Positions 34,774-47,900 of a stretch of DNA of 64,000 nucleotides are shown one piece after another (the first letter of the stretch is position 1; each line of letters starts with the position of its first letter). Source of the stretch: Rhizoctonia solani. Taxonomy: Eukaryota > Basidiomycota > Agaricomycetes > Cantharellales > Ceratobasidiaceae. The DNA lies in the NCBI RefSeq assembly GCF_016906535.1, contig NC_057370.1, positions 1,426,001 through 1,490,000 of the forward strand, in the 5' to 3' direction. The translations under genes were made by a program, and so were the position numbers. The notes beneath the pieces are model-generated. The model made no database searches and was not told the DNA's origin. It saw only the letters and a program-made list of their open reading frames with translations.

Positions 34774-35332
34774 GCGTCTAGTATATAGCAGGTTGTACAG
34801 AAGCCTCGCGCATCCTCGTTTGGGCCTTTTTGGACTATATCAAAAGCAAAGCAAAGCTCTAATACTTTCCCGATTTCAAACCGTTTGTCTTCAATGTTGG
34901 CCTATGTCAAGTCCGCTCGATGTACTCTGTTTGGTCTGGTCGCTCCCGCGCCGTGCAAATTTTACAAGACTGTCATCGCCATCAAGTGCGCAAGCATGTC
35001 AGAAGAGAGAAGTGTTCGAGCGAATGCAAGTCCCAACTGTTTCGAAGCAAGTATGTATGTTGTTGGAATGTCAAGCCACAAAGCACAAGCTACAAAATCT
35101 GCCTCGTGCCCGGATTAACAAAGGAAACGAACACGCCTGCGCCACACCGCTACTAGCCCTTAAATGGTGAGCACATTCCCTATACCGACAGCCTATTTTG
35201 TACAGCACATTATAAAAATGAATCTCATATTAAATTATAAAAACAAACCCTGACTACAAAATCAAACTGAGTGATCGGCACGTGACAATAATTTTATTGT
35301 ATCCTCTCTTCAGCGTCCCACTCCAGTGAGCA
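34774..35332. other. Intergenic between Tra2-like and RPA135 genes
   Basis: About 560 bases, 3' flank of the splicing factor and promoter of RPA135. A frame open to about 35160 near the left end is Cys-rich but has no recognisable motif. Confidence 0.4.
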
Positions 35333-38300
35333 ATGCCAAGCGTCGCATCGACCTCGACTTCAGGTTTCGACACGCTCCGACGAGAGGATGCATTCCGAAA
35401 TCCTTCTAAAACAGCTAATGAAGTGCCGATTCTACAAGAGCTCGTAGCGCCTCATATCGAGTCTTTCAATGCTCTGTTTGACGACTCTAATTTAACACTC
35501 GAGGATGGAGACGGAAAAGGGTTATTATCACTAGGAATAAAAGATATCGGGTCCAAGGTCGTGTTCGACGGAAGTGGAACGCTCGGAGAATCCAGTGGTG
35601 CCGCCGGGTGGGGGAACCGGTTGTCCAGTATGTACCACTTGAACCATTCGCTCAAGTGCTCGTGGCTAACGTCTTCCTCAGTACGGATCAGTGATATTGC
35701 GATCGGACGTCCTATGGTATCAGACAAGGATAGGAACGTTGTCGAGCGTCAAGTTTATCCGTCCGAGGTAAGTACATCAAATGAGTATTACTTTATTAGC
35801 ATTTTGACAATTTGTAGGCTCGTGAACGGCTAACGTCCTACCGAGGGAAATTGACCGTAAAATTGGCATGGTCAGTCAACGGAGGGCCAGAACATGAAGA
35901 GTCCAGGGATTGTGGTTTACTACCTATCATGGTCAGAGTGAGTACTCCCCCTCGAGCTAAGTACTTAAAACGCTAGCTTACACAAACCCAGTCAAACCGG
36001 TGCAACCTTCGAGGTCTCAGCTCTGCTCAACTCGTACAAAAGCACGAAGAACCAGAAGAATTCGGAGGGTATTTTATTATCAACGGAAACGAACGGTTAA
36101 TCCGGTACCTCATCCTTCCTCGACGAAACCATGTTATTTCGATCATTCGAAATTCGTTTATGAACCGAGGACCTTCGTTCACACCCTACGGTGTCGCGAT
36201 ACGCTGTGTCAGACCAGACCAAACCTCTGTCACTAACTCACTAAACTACCTCTCGAACGGATCAGCGATGTTGAGATTTAGTTGGAGGAAACAAGAGTAT
36301 ATGATCCCCGTTATGCTCATCCTTAAAGCGCTTGTCAGTGCATCTGATAGAGAAATCTTCGAGGGAGTTATGATGAAGGATTACGACAATACTTTCTTGA
36401 CGGATCGCATGGAGCTCTTGCTAAGGAGTTTCAAGGCATTTAATTTACATACTGGAGACCAGTGTTTGGAGTACTTGGGTGACAAGTTCCGAGTTGTGCT
36501 TGGCCAACCAGAAGACCACGATAACATGACTCTCGGACATTGGTTGATCGAGAAGATTATCTTGGTGCACCTAGATTCACCAAGAGACAAGTTCCGAATG
36601 CTACTGTGAGTGCAAGTTTTTCATTCGTATAATTGAGAGCCCCCTAATCGTAGCTCCAGGTTCATGCTACGGAAACTCTTTGCTCTTGTTTCTGGAGAAT
36701 GCGCGGCAGATAATCCTGATTCGCCCCAGCATCAAGAAGTTCTCTTGCCTGGATTTCTCTATGGAATGATCATTAAGGAGCGCTTGGACGAGGCATTGAA
36801 CCAAGTTCGGGCTCAGATTGCACAAGATATACGCAGAAAGGTTCCTGGTGTTGACTTTATGGACAGTAAGTAGCAGTCAAACTCATTTCATAGACCCAAC
36901 CATCATGTTTTTTTGGCAGATCGTTATATCAACAAGGTTGTGCAACGTAGCAACTTCGAGATTGGAGCGCGGCTGGCCAACTTTTTGGCTACAGGCAACT
37001 TGGTCTCGCCCACCGGATTGGACCTGCAACAGGCTGCAGGTTTTACGATTGTTGCTGAAAAGCTCAACTGGTACCGATATATCAGTCATTTCAGATGCAT
37101 ACATCGAGGCGCGTTCTTCGCCGAGCTCAAGACAACGACAGTTCGAAAATTGTTGCCCGAGGCATGGGGTAAGCGTATCTATGATATGAAAACGACCCTG
37201 GATAACTAATGACAATGTGAAGGCTTCTTATGCCCCGTACACACACCTGATGGTGCTCCCTGTGGTCTACTCAATCACCTCTCTCGATCATGTCGAATAG
37301 TCACGCGGGAGCTCGACACAAAATCTATACCTAGCCTTCTATCTTCCCTGGGGATGACCCAACCTTTCTCGCCTTCCGTCTCTGGAAAAGTCAATATATG
37401 CGTTCAACTTGATGGGCGAATCATCGGTTGGGCGTCGCCCACACTGGCAAAACGTATGGCTAACGCCTTGCGAGTCTGGAAAACTGAAGGAACGAACCGT
37501 GTCCCTATGGATTTGGAAATCGGATACGTCCCGCCCTCGAACGGCGGGCAATATCCTGGATTATATCTGTTTTCTTCAAGGTCAAGGATGATGCGTCCCG
37601 TTCGGTACTTGGCCAACGGGAAAGACGATTCAATTGGGTCATTTGAACAGGTCTATATGGATGTTGCAATTCGTCCTGAGGAGATTGAAGAGAACGTATC
37701 CACGCATGTGGAGATTGAGCCAACCAACTTTATGTCCATCCTGGCTAACTTGACGCCGTTTTCAGATTTCAATCAGGTTTGTCAATTGCTATATTTGGCT
37801 GTGACTGCGGCGAACTCATATATTTATTTTCAGAGCCCTCGTAATATCTACCAATGTCAAGTGAGTTTCAGCCTATTTCGGTACTCATGTCTCATTCTTA
37901 CATATGATTCCATAGATGGGTAAACAAACAATGGGCACACCGGCAACAGCACTCCGACATCGAACAGACAACAAGCTCTACAGACTCCAAAGCGGGCAAA
38001 CGCCTATCGTCCGACCAGCGCTTCACAATACATACGGAATGGATTCGTTCCCCAACGGAACAAACGCCGTCGTCGCAGTCATTTCATACACAGGCTATGA
38101 CATGGAAGACGCCATGATTCTAAATAAATCTGCCCACGAGAGGGGTTTCGGGTATGGGACAATATACAAGTCGCTTATTGTTGATCTGGCGGACCAAAGG
38201 GGTGCTTCGAGGTCGACAACCCAGCCCAATTTGCACTTTGGTTTAGGAAGGGATGTCAAAGTAGATGATTCCCGAAAAGCTGTCGTGGACGATGATGGAT

Positions 38301-39592
38301 TCCCATTCAAGGGCGCGAAAGTACAGCCTGGTGGCGTTATTGCCGCATACATTGATGACACTACTGGGAGGACATGCTGGATCAAGTATAAGGGCGATGA
38401 AACTGCATATATTGAAGAAGTTCGAATTCTAGGTCTGAAACGGTAAACATACTAGTTTAGCTTCTCCACTGACGTCCTCTTCTTTGTTCGATAGGTAGCG
38501 ACTTAGGAGATACGGAGGCACGCAAGATCCAGGTCACGCTCCGTATTACCCGTTCGCCCGTTATTGGTGATAAATTTTCGTCCCGACACGGACAAAAGGG
38601 TGTATGCTCTCAGAAATGGCCTGCCATTGATATGCCATTTAGCGAGAGTGGGATGCAGCCAGATGTCATCATCAACCCTCACGCTTTCCCATCTCGTATG
38701 ACAATTGGTATGTTTGTGGAGAGTATGGCTGGAAAAGCGGGCGCCATGCATGGACTAGCACAGGATGCTACACCATTCAAGTAAGTTGTACCTTTGTCCA
38801 TAAGCACATTACTTGACGCGTATAGTTAGGTTCAACGAGGAAGACACTGCAATCTCCTACTTTGGGGAACAACTCAAAGCTGCTGGGTACAACTACTACG
38901 GAAACGAACCCATGTACTCAGGGATTACTGGCCAAGAATTTGCAGCAGACATCTACCTGGGAGTCGTTTACTACCAGCGTCTCCGACACATGGTAGACGA
39001 CAAATTCCAAGTACGAACCACAGGCCCTGTAGATTCTGTTACTCGCCAACCGGTCAAGGTAAGCACACATACGCAGACCTTTATACACTTGTCTGAGGCG
39101 ACATGATTATATCAGGGGCGAAAACGTGCTGGAGGCATTCGGTTCGGAGAAATGGAGCGCGACGCGCTTATTGCACATGGGACATCTTTCCTGCTCCAAG
39201 ACCGCTTGATGAACTGCTCCGATTATTCGACGGCTTGGGTATGCCGTACATGCGGCAGTCTCATCACGCTTGGGTACGATGATGTACGACTGGGCGAGAC
39301 AGTTATGGGAAGGGAGCAACCCAAGCCAACTGGGCCAGGCGGAGAGTATTGTCGAGTGTGTCGGGCCGAGGCTGAAGAGGAAGAGCGACTAGCGAGGTCT
39401 GAACTGCAAAACGGCTCAGCTCCACGGCCTTCACCCCATGAAGTACGCGTTGCGCTACCTACCCAAAATGTGATTGGAAGGGGCTCCAAGGGAGGGGACA
39501 TGGATGCCGTTGCCATTCCATTCGTCTTTAGATATCTGTGTGCGGAGCTTGCTGCGATGGGTATTGCGGTGTCGGTTGAAGTAGGGCAGTAG
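35333..39592 (+). CDS. RPA2: RNA polymerase I second-largest subunit RPA135
   Basis: Core catalytic subunit of Pol I, nucleolar, making the rRNA precursor. Twelve exons (35333-35627, 35682-35767, 35818-35937, 35992-36605, 36660-36865, 36920-37168, 37223-37776, 37834-37860, 37916-38432, 38495-38780, 38830-39058, 39116-39592) sum to 1219 residues with no frame break. Motifs in order: the protrusion and lobe with [34 protein letters not shown] in the fork region, the hybrid-binding part [39 protein letters not shown], and the C-terminal zinc site CRTCGSL...CRVC. The shape of the N-terminus and the zinc region fit Pol I rather than RPB2 or RPC2. One intron (38433-38494) uses a weak GTCTGA donor. 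It is the longest clean model in the window. Confidence 0.95.
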
Positions 39593-39889
39593 AGTGTGTA
39601 TATATAAGGTGTAATTCCTCGCAGAGTCCGTGATTATTGTGAGGTCGTACACCGCATACAATACATTGTCGTCTCATAGATCAGAACCCCTAGTAGAAAA
39701 GTAACAGTAATCAAGATAATAGTACGCGACCGCCACAAACTCGATACAGCCCACATATAAATTGGAATCCAAACAAAGAATAGCACCAAGAAAGAAATCA
39801 AGAAAAGAAAAGAATGGTATGTGTGTTACACTCAAATCAATTAAAATGAGGGACGTGAAGGTAGGCAAAAACGAAGGTGAGTAGATTAT

Positions 39890-42800
39890 TTATTCAGCAG
39901 AACGAAGAGAGGCCGCCACTCGAGCTTCATACAACTTGGGATGTGAATCCTTGGGCGTCAGAGGCCATTGACGTTCGCGCTTGAGGTTACCCTCGCCAAG
40001 GAGCATATCCACAGCCATGGCCTCGTCCGTGTCGTCGAAATCAGAGCAACCAGCGGACAAGGGAGGAACAGAGGAAGGTTCTGGATCATGTCTTCCTACA
40101 CCCCACTGTCCAAGCACAAGATCCAATAGCATTCTGCATTCGTCGGCTGAAGTAGCATGGGCAATCGCAGCCCGGAGTTCCGCAGCTTGGCTTGCAGTAA
40201 TGTTTGCAATGGGCGATGTAGGCCGAATCGTTTCACGCAATTTGTCCTGGACTTTTGTGCTTGCGAAGCTGGGGTCTTGGATTTTCCCCGGCCTCCTTCG
40301 CTCAGGCTTGGATAGCCCGGTCTCGGGCGCCTTGGGCACAGAAATGGGCTCCGGGATCAGTTGCAGACCGTGCTCGGATACGTCGGCTCGGGAGGAAGTG
40401 TCGTCGTCAAGCTTTGGCACGGGAACTCGCCTCAATGACGGCTTGCTCGAGGCGGGCGAGAGCGACCGGGCGGGTTCAGGCGTTGATTGCTGAGCACCAA
40501 ACACGTCGCGCTGGGGGGACAAGGTCGTCTGTATCTGTATTGAGTGACCATCAGCCGATCGCAGTGTGCCAGTTTCAATATCCCAGGAAGGTACAGCCTT
40601 GCGATTCGGTGATGCTCGACGACCCAAGGTCAGCGATGGATTAGCATGAAGGCCAGTATCGACACTAAGCGCGGGTGAGGGAGGTACTTTGCCATATGCA
40701 GCCAGGCCGCTCGTAGAAGTCCCACGTAGGTTTTTCTCCGATCGCTGTTTACCGAGGATACGCGTTGCAGAAGCAGGCTCGGGTACATCAGGCACCGGAA
40801 TTGAGCGCTCGCCATTGGATGTTGAGCTCCCACCCACGAGACGTTTGAACCAACTGCTGCCGCTTCCACTTTGCTTGGGCTTGACGGCAGGGCCAACGGG
40901 GTCGATGGTTCCCTGGCTAGCTGAGCGCGCAATGTGAGGAGACGGGCCTGGTGGACCTTCGGACAAAAAGTCGATGAGGTCGCGTGTGTTGGCCGTCTGG
41001 TGCGCAGGTTTGGCGACAAGCGCACCACCACTGCCACCACCACCGCGTCGAGGGGTAATGGGCTCGTTAATGATGTCGTCCAAATCCATCGACTCACGGC
41101 GGCGGGCTGGGCCGCGCTTTCGTACCGGGCTCGCAGCCATAGTAGCCAGTTTGGGTGCTTCGGAAACCTTGCGAGTGCGGACAGAAGGTTCGTTTGGTGG
41201 GGTGGTATCAGAACCGGAGCGGGTGCGTGATGAACCGTTGAATGAGGCTTTGCGCAAGAGACCGGGTCCATTCGAGGGTTTTGTTCCGATCGAGGGCCGG
41301 GTAGAGCCAGATTCCGTATGGGATCTTGACCGTCCCGGGACAGCTGGGACGGCTGGGACAACCACGGCAGGGATCGAGGGTTCTTCTGACAGAAATTGCG
41401 GGGCGAGGCTTTGCGCCCGGGACCGTGTTCCCGATTCGTCAGCCTCCATGATGGCGTCGACGTCGCGGGGGGCAGAGGATATGCGTGGCACGGGGCTCAT
41501 GGCGGTCGAGTCGGGAGAGCGGGGAGTAGGAAGCGGAGGAGGGGGGGAGTTGTCTGGAAGTTGTCCGCGCGACTTTTTCTGCTTTGAAAACACCTAATCA
41601 AAGATCAACTTATGTAATGAAACTAATCAGGAAAAGAGTTTATCAGCGTGACTGACCTCGAATGTTTTTAGACGATCGGGTGTCAAGGATACTTTCATTG
41701 TAGCGCCTGAGCGCATAAGTTCGTCAAAATCTTGTGCGTAGGGACCATCGCTCTGCACGGCATATGAATACTTGCCGCTTTTTTTGTACTAAATTGGCTA
41801 CTCACTTCGTCGCCTGCGTCAGATTCACGATTCGGACCCTGTTCAAACACGGTGCCCTGGCGGGTACCACCAGACTGAGAGGCAGCTGATTGCTCGGTGG
41901 GCAATTCTTTCACCGAGATGCTCGGGAAAGGGGCCATATGGTTGCTCGGCACATCTTCCGAGGAATGACGACCGCTTCCCTTACCGAACAGCTTTATTCC
42001 CCGGCCACTCTTGTCCCCTGCCCGGGTAGAATTTGAGCGCTCCATGGATTTCTTCCCTGTAATGCGTTCTAGTGATGTTCGCGTCCGTTCTAGTGAGGAT
42101 TTGCTGGAGCTGGATTGGGCAGGTACACCGGTTGTCAGAACCACGTCTGCCGACGGTCGTCGACTGAATAATGACGAAGAGGTGTTGGTGGGGGAGGAAG
42201 CGGTAGGCATGGCGCTCGGTGAGGTGGGTATGCTCATTTTGCGAGCAGGACCCAGATCTTCGTCCGGCTTCACACGGGAAATGGACCTCGTGCGTATCCC
42301 TCCACTGATGGATGAAGAGCCGCGATGTGATGGTCTAAATGCGCGAGATTGAGCCTCTATTTGCTCGTGTACTGTATATATGATCCGTGTAAACTTTTGG
42401 TTTCCAGGGCACAATTCAACTAACCTTTCATGGTTTTGAATAGCGGGTATATCGTAGCGTCTTCGCAGAGTGCAGTGTAGACGTCCAGAGAATAGGCCGT
42501 CCCTCGACTGCTGTCTCTGGCTACTACTTGCCCCACATTATTCAATACGTGCCTATTGAAGACTTAAATGGCTAGATCAAGCTGAAAGAATGTGACACAT
42601 ACTCGCAGATATGCCTACAGGGTTGCGTTTAGTTTTATTGAGAAACCGCACTTAGAAGCCGACTTACTCTAGAATGGCGGTCAAGTACAGGGCTGCTGGG
42701 GCTATCTGTTCACTTTGGGCGCACAGGGCCCCCCGCCGAGCATCTTCTCTTGCAGGGCTGATTCGACAACCACATTTTCTTCGAGGTCTCCCAACGTGCA

Positions 42801-43274
42801 ATATGCCTCGCATTTTTGGCGAAGGAGCTGAAGTACACATCGTTGGTCAAGTGGCGATGGGGAATAATAGGGTGAATGCGCACCTCGAATGTTGGCTGAA
42901 GGGGGAATTCAGCTTGTTTAAGCCCTTGCTCCTCGGGGCCTAGACTCGGAGAACGTTGGCGGTATGCTCGGAGTTCGACTTCAGCTTCGAGAATAGCGTC
43001 CTTGCCGACAGTGCCCGGCATGATCTGCAATAGCCCAGCCTTGAGTCGGTTGGTGGCGAGCGAACGGGCCGAGTGTAAAATAAGCCATAACAATTCATCG
43101 AGAAATATGTTGAGGGACCGTAGAGACTCGCTCTTGATCCTCGTCGGTCTGATACTTGACAGGATCTCGTCCGCTGATCGCGCACTCACATACGCAGGGG
43201 CTAATAACACGCAAAGCACTTCAGCAATGTCAAGCGACTTTAATTTCGTTTTTCGGCATACCTCTGTCAGGCAT
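39890..43274 (-). CDS. Large protein with H2A-like histone fold and disordered tail
   Basis: Eight exons (43262-43274, 42884-43200, 42668-42827, 42603-42614, 42425-42552, 41806-42371, 41657-41752, 39890-41593) give 998 residues if one A is added near 42715. The start MPDRAPAYVSARSADEILSS is followed by a helical segment. Then comes a region like histone H2A: FPLQPTFELLRQKCEAY (helix 1), a roughly 30-residue insertion, LYLTAILEHICEHVLNNVGQ with VVARDSS (helix 2 and loop), and SLDVYTALCED (helix 3). From about residue 210 to the end it is Ser/Pro/Arg-rich and probably disordered, ending in a short helix (ASQAAELRAAIAHATSADEC). No named family was recognised; a chromatin-linked role is inferred from the fold only. 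Confidence 0.6.
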
Positions 43275-43479
43275 CTGTGTCGTCGCACAACGAAAGAAAG
43301 AATGGGGTTACAAACGAATGAGGGTGTACTAAGTCTTACTATATCCCGGCTGGTATAGATTGGTATAAAGGCTTGCAACGTTTCAGCCACACGATAACAA
43401 ACACCCGAGGGACCACCACGCGCTTGATTGGAAACAACCATCATAAATCGTATTTGAAAATCAACACCACAACTGCAAA

Positions 43480-44894
43480 TCACTTCCTTGTACTGCTCCC
43501 GCCTCTCCCTCTCCCCGGTAACTCAACCACAAGCTGGAGTCGTGGCGCCTTGGGTGGGATGGACGTTTGGGACGACTGCGATACCATCGATTGATTAGCC
43601 CTGACTATGCTTGTGCCACCGCGCCCTCGGCCGTGCCCCGGAGCTTGCACAGTACTTCCCGTTCGGCTCTTGGGTTCTGGCGAAGACTCATTGGAAGTTA
43701 TTGTAATATACGATCGCGCAGGCGACGGATTCGTTCTCAATATTGCGCTCGAATCCCCAGCTGCCTTGGTTCCCTTAGCGTTCGACATCCTACGAACCGG
43801 GCTCCTGTTGGGAGGTGGCCCTACTTCCCGTTCGATTTCCTCGCCTAAAGCATCCGGTGGGACCGTTCCTAGCCGCACCTGCGATCGTGGCATGGGAGAA
43901 CTGAGCGCCGTTGGTAACGGTAGTTCTGGTACACGTCCACCCGCAACTGGCCTGGGGACAGATACAATTCCCGTCGGAGCAGATATGTTGCGTAGAACCT
44001 AGGATGAATGCGCGCGAGAATTAATTGCAGGCACCGAACCCTTATCTAATTGCACCACTTACAATTGGCCCGATCCGGGCGTGGCGCTGTGACGGAATGT
44101 GCGCGGGAACGACCTCGTACCTCAGCGCCATGGCCATGATCCTGAAATACGGCACACCATCTGGGAATGCATCCGGACGCAAAACCACGCGCTCTTCTGA
44201 TTCTACCCGGCCTGGCGGAAAGTCCTCAGGTTGAGCAAACACCCGCAGTTTAGCCTCTGGGTTTCCACGATGCGCACGGTTGACGTGCACGATCATTCTG
44301 TACCGTTCCGACGTGGTTCGATCACAATCTAGGTTGAGGTTAGTTTAATGAAATAACGTCACTCTAGTGTCCACTTGCCTTCATATGGGCAGTAAAGAGG
44401 ATGCCGGACGTGCTTTTCCGAAATATGACTCCATAGTCGTCTTGGGTTCTTGAACTGAAGCATGCAAACACCCCAACGACACATATAGTAGCCCTACGAA
44501 TGAACTATATAGCTAAAGTGTTAGACTCGACGCAACAAAGTGCACTTACCGTATCTGAATCTCTACAATTCAAATGACGTCTATTCAGATGAACCCCCAG
44601 CAATTCTACCGATGACAGCACAGGCGGGCCAATACATCCTATCCATTCGCACGTATGGGGTCGAAGTCTGCGGCGTATCAACTTCAAATCTGGTTCTTGC
44701 TCTGTTCTGGTGTCATCATGAATCGTATCAACGAGCGCACTCAGTCCCAAGTCATCGTCCCGTTCGGTCCCAGTGTCTGACGTTAAATCTAAACCAAACG
44801 TAACAAATCGTAATTAATTCTAAGTTTAATTACTCAGCTACAAAAAAGGAAAATTGTATTCACCAATCATTGAAGCGCGTTCTTTGTGACACAT
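43480..44894 (-). CDS. C2H2 zinc-finger protein, three fingers
   Basis: Probable nuclear DNA-binding protein of 389 residues. Exons 44864-44894, 44550-44788, 44379-44493, 44063-44328 and 43480-43998, in clean frame. Start MCHKERASMIDLTSD. Three finger-like units each have C-x4-C and H-x4-H: CEWIGC...HLNRRH, CRWGVC...HISEKH and CPYEDC...HVNRAH. The intron between fingers 2 and 3 (44329-44378) has a GC donor (GCAAGT). After the fingers comes YFRIMAMALRYEVVPAHIP, then a Pro/Arg/Ser-rich tail with GRGRGG repeats. Finger spacing is unlike classical TFIIIA arrays. Target unknown. It ends about 200 bases before the start of the histone-fold gene on the same strand. Confidence 0.75.
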
Positions 44895-44959
44895 AAACCA
44901 AGATATAGAGCAAAAAATACAAAGTAAGTTTATTCTGTCCCAACCTTCATGATGCTTGA

Positions 44960-47900
44960 TCACACACCAGCTACTGCTTTCCTCTTTTTCTTTGGAACTG
45001 GGATGACTACCTCCATGATCATCCGTGGTTTGGCAGGTTTAGGTTTAGACCTTGGTGACAACGAAAGCTCATCCGCCGGCGGCGTCTCAGGCCTAAACAA
45101 CGGCCGGTCCATCCGGTTCGCCGAATTCATGGCGCTAGCATACGACTGCGCCCAGCTATTATTCGGCGGTGGGTCGGCTGGGAGCGGAATGTTCGGATAC
45201 GGACTTTCGACCTGGGATGGAGGTTTCTTTCCGACACCTGTTGTTGTCGAGTCGCGTTTGGTCACCTTTGGGCGCTTTTGGTCGTGTTTGTTCGCGCTCG
45301 TATGTTGTCGTGCCCGTGCTTCAGTGTTTGGACCCGGACCTGCCTCACTGCTGTCTGACACGCGTGGCTCACGTTTGCGTTTGAGTGGTGTGGCCTCTCC
45401 CGGAGATGAAAGACCGTTCAAAGTGAGACCAGAAATAGATACTATAGGGGGCGAAAGATCCGCCAGGGCTTGAGAGACTGGCCGAGCTGGGTCCGCATTT
45501 TCAGCGGGAACATCTGGAACAGATGAAGGAGAATTCATCACAGGAGCTGAAGTTGCAGGCAGGGAAGATGGGTCGTCCACAGGCGCATTCAAATCATCCG
45601 GGGTGGCCGTTACTGGCGATACGTGAGTAGGGGCATGGATCACAGGAGTAACCTGCGGGATGGGGGTCATAGGCCTGTTGGTAGTTTCCATGGCCGAAAG
45701 GGGGGAGGGAGGTGTTGGGGAAGGTTCAGGAAGGACGGTAATTATGGGGGCGACCGGTGAGGGAGGTGCTTCAAGTACTCGCGACGGCTCAGCTGCATTG
45801 ACTGCTGGAGGTACGGATTCAGACACAACGTTTCCATTATTGTCAGGCTTTGACTGTGACTCTAGTTCCGACCCCGGTTGGACTAATACTACTGGTTCCT
45901 CAGAGTCCGTGGCTTTACCTTTACCCTTATCTTTTGTCTGGATGGGCTCGCCCTGAGCAGGCGACTCGTTGGATGTGCTCTCCGACTTTTCAGATCCACC
46001 TCCATCCGATATGTCAATTCCAATCGACCGAAGATAATCCAATGCGGCGGTCTTCCTAGGTTTGTTTTTTGGTTTTCTCGACCCTGGTTGCGCTTGTGGA
46101 GCTTGTGCTGGAGCCTGCGACTGGGAGGGCTGCATTGGTGCCTGAGTCTGAGCAGTGAGATTGGGAGGAAGATACGACGCCATATGCGCCGGTGGTAATC
46201 GTTGTTGCTCAACAGGCCGGGCGGTTGTTTGCAACGCAGGTACACTACTGGGGTATGGGCTGTATTGGTACTTTTGAGCCAGCTGCGCACGATTTACCTG
46301 CCAGGTAGGCACGCCAGTCGAAACAGGGGCGGCCTGTGGATTATGCTGCATGGGCTTAGGTCGTGGGGCTGTCTGCTGAGGCGTTGGAATTGAATTAGGG
46401 GCTGTAGGAGGCTTGGGAGCGGAGGGAGTTTGAACTGGGGGAGCCTGGTTCGGCACTGCAGTCGACGGACGATGAGATTCGTTGGATAAATGCGATGTCT
46501 TAGGCTTGGTTTGCGATTGCTCGGTAAGCGTCGTGTGTTGCCCAGTCTCAGGTTTGGCTGAGTCAACCGGAATCGCGGTGGGTTTCACGTCATCAACTGG
46601 GGGAATAGCATTACCATAATTGGCAGGTTGCTCTTTCTCGATCGGTGTCGTGTTTGTTGTTGCATTCGGTGACCCCTTTGTAAACGTCGCTGCATCGATG
46701 CCTTTTTCTGGCATCCTTTCCTTCATCAAGGCCCAAATAGCGTTTACCAAATTATCTCCTTGAGTTTTGTTAACTCGGAGGTTGGATGTCCATACATCCA
46801 GCGGTTGGCCAGTCGCAAAGAGGGGGATAGATGGGTCGCCTGGGCCGGTCTCTTGTAGGCTATCAACTGGAATTCCCACAGTTTTAGCTGCTTGCCTGAC
46901 AAGCGCCACGCAATCCACACCAAGCCCATGCAGGCGTTCCAAGGCTAGCTTCATTCCGGCTCCCGACTGTTTTGATGTGGGGGCTGGTCGAGCCGGTTTG
47001 TCTGGAACGGGTGAAGGTGCGCTTGGTACTTCGGGTGGTATATCCACACGGAGAGATGCGGGTCCAGCACTGGCCCCTCCCGTTTGGGCACTCGAAGTTG
47101 AATTCGATAAATTGGGAGATGGCACGCTCTCGTTGTGCGTCTGTATGATTGGTCCAGAAGCCGAGGCAGATTCAGTGGGGTTATGCCACGTGCGGAACCA
47201 TTTATGGGTTGAGTATGCTTGTTCGTGGTCGCTGTGGCCTGATTAGACGTGATGTATCGGATAGATGAGGACACTTTGACTCACCCACTGGGTTGATGCT
47301 ACCATTAGCTTGTGAATCGGCTGTACGAGATGATGCATTGGAGCCAACACTCCACCCAGTACTCTGCCGACGTTCAGGTTTCAGATCGTGCAGGGAGAAT
47401 GGCTTTCTAGAACGGATTCTTGCAGGGGACGGACCCACAGTATCTGAGTCCTGAACTTGAGAAGCGGAAACAGGTGGCTCTTCTTGAGGAGATGATGAGC
47501 GTTGAACGGGTGCCTGCAGCTGGTGGGCCAATTGTGATAGCGCGCTCCCACTCGCGTTCTGAGCGGGAGGAAGAGTAGGTAACGCTACCTGCGGAGAAGC
47601 AGGAGAGCTTTGGTGAGAGGATGGTCGCGACTGTTGCCTGCGTTTGTGTTGCTGGGCCAAGTGCTGCAGGTACTGCAACTGCTTTTGCGCGATTTCGCGA
47701 TCTTTTTGAATATTCGACCCGCCAGCCTGGTTTGGTTGATGGCCTGGTTGCAGTGGATTCCCCTGAGGATGGTCTGGCATCTGGCTGTGGGCAGGAGTTG
47801 GATGCTGAGGTTGTGCCTGAGGTTGGTATGCATTTTGCACATAACTTGCAGAGGTAGAAGGGGTGGCTTGCTGCACTACCGGCTGCCTTTGTGGCTGGTG

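Noticed and set aside
34885..35160. Cys-rich plus-strand frame between Tra2-like and RPA135 genes
   Set aside because: Three overlapping frames of equal quality and no paired cysteine motif; treated as 3' flank.
40630..41361. Long frames on both strands across the histone-fold protein's tail
   Set aside because: Shadow readings of a GC-rich Ser/Pro-rich coding exon whose own frame is continuous with the upstream exons.
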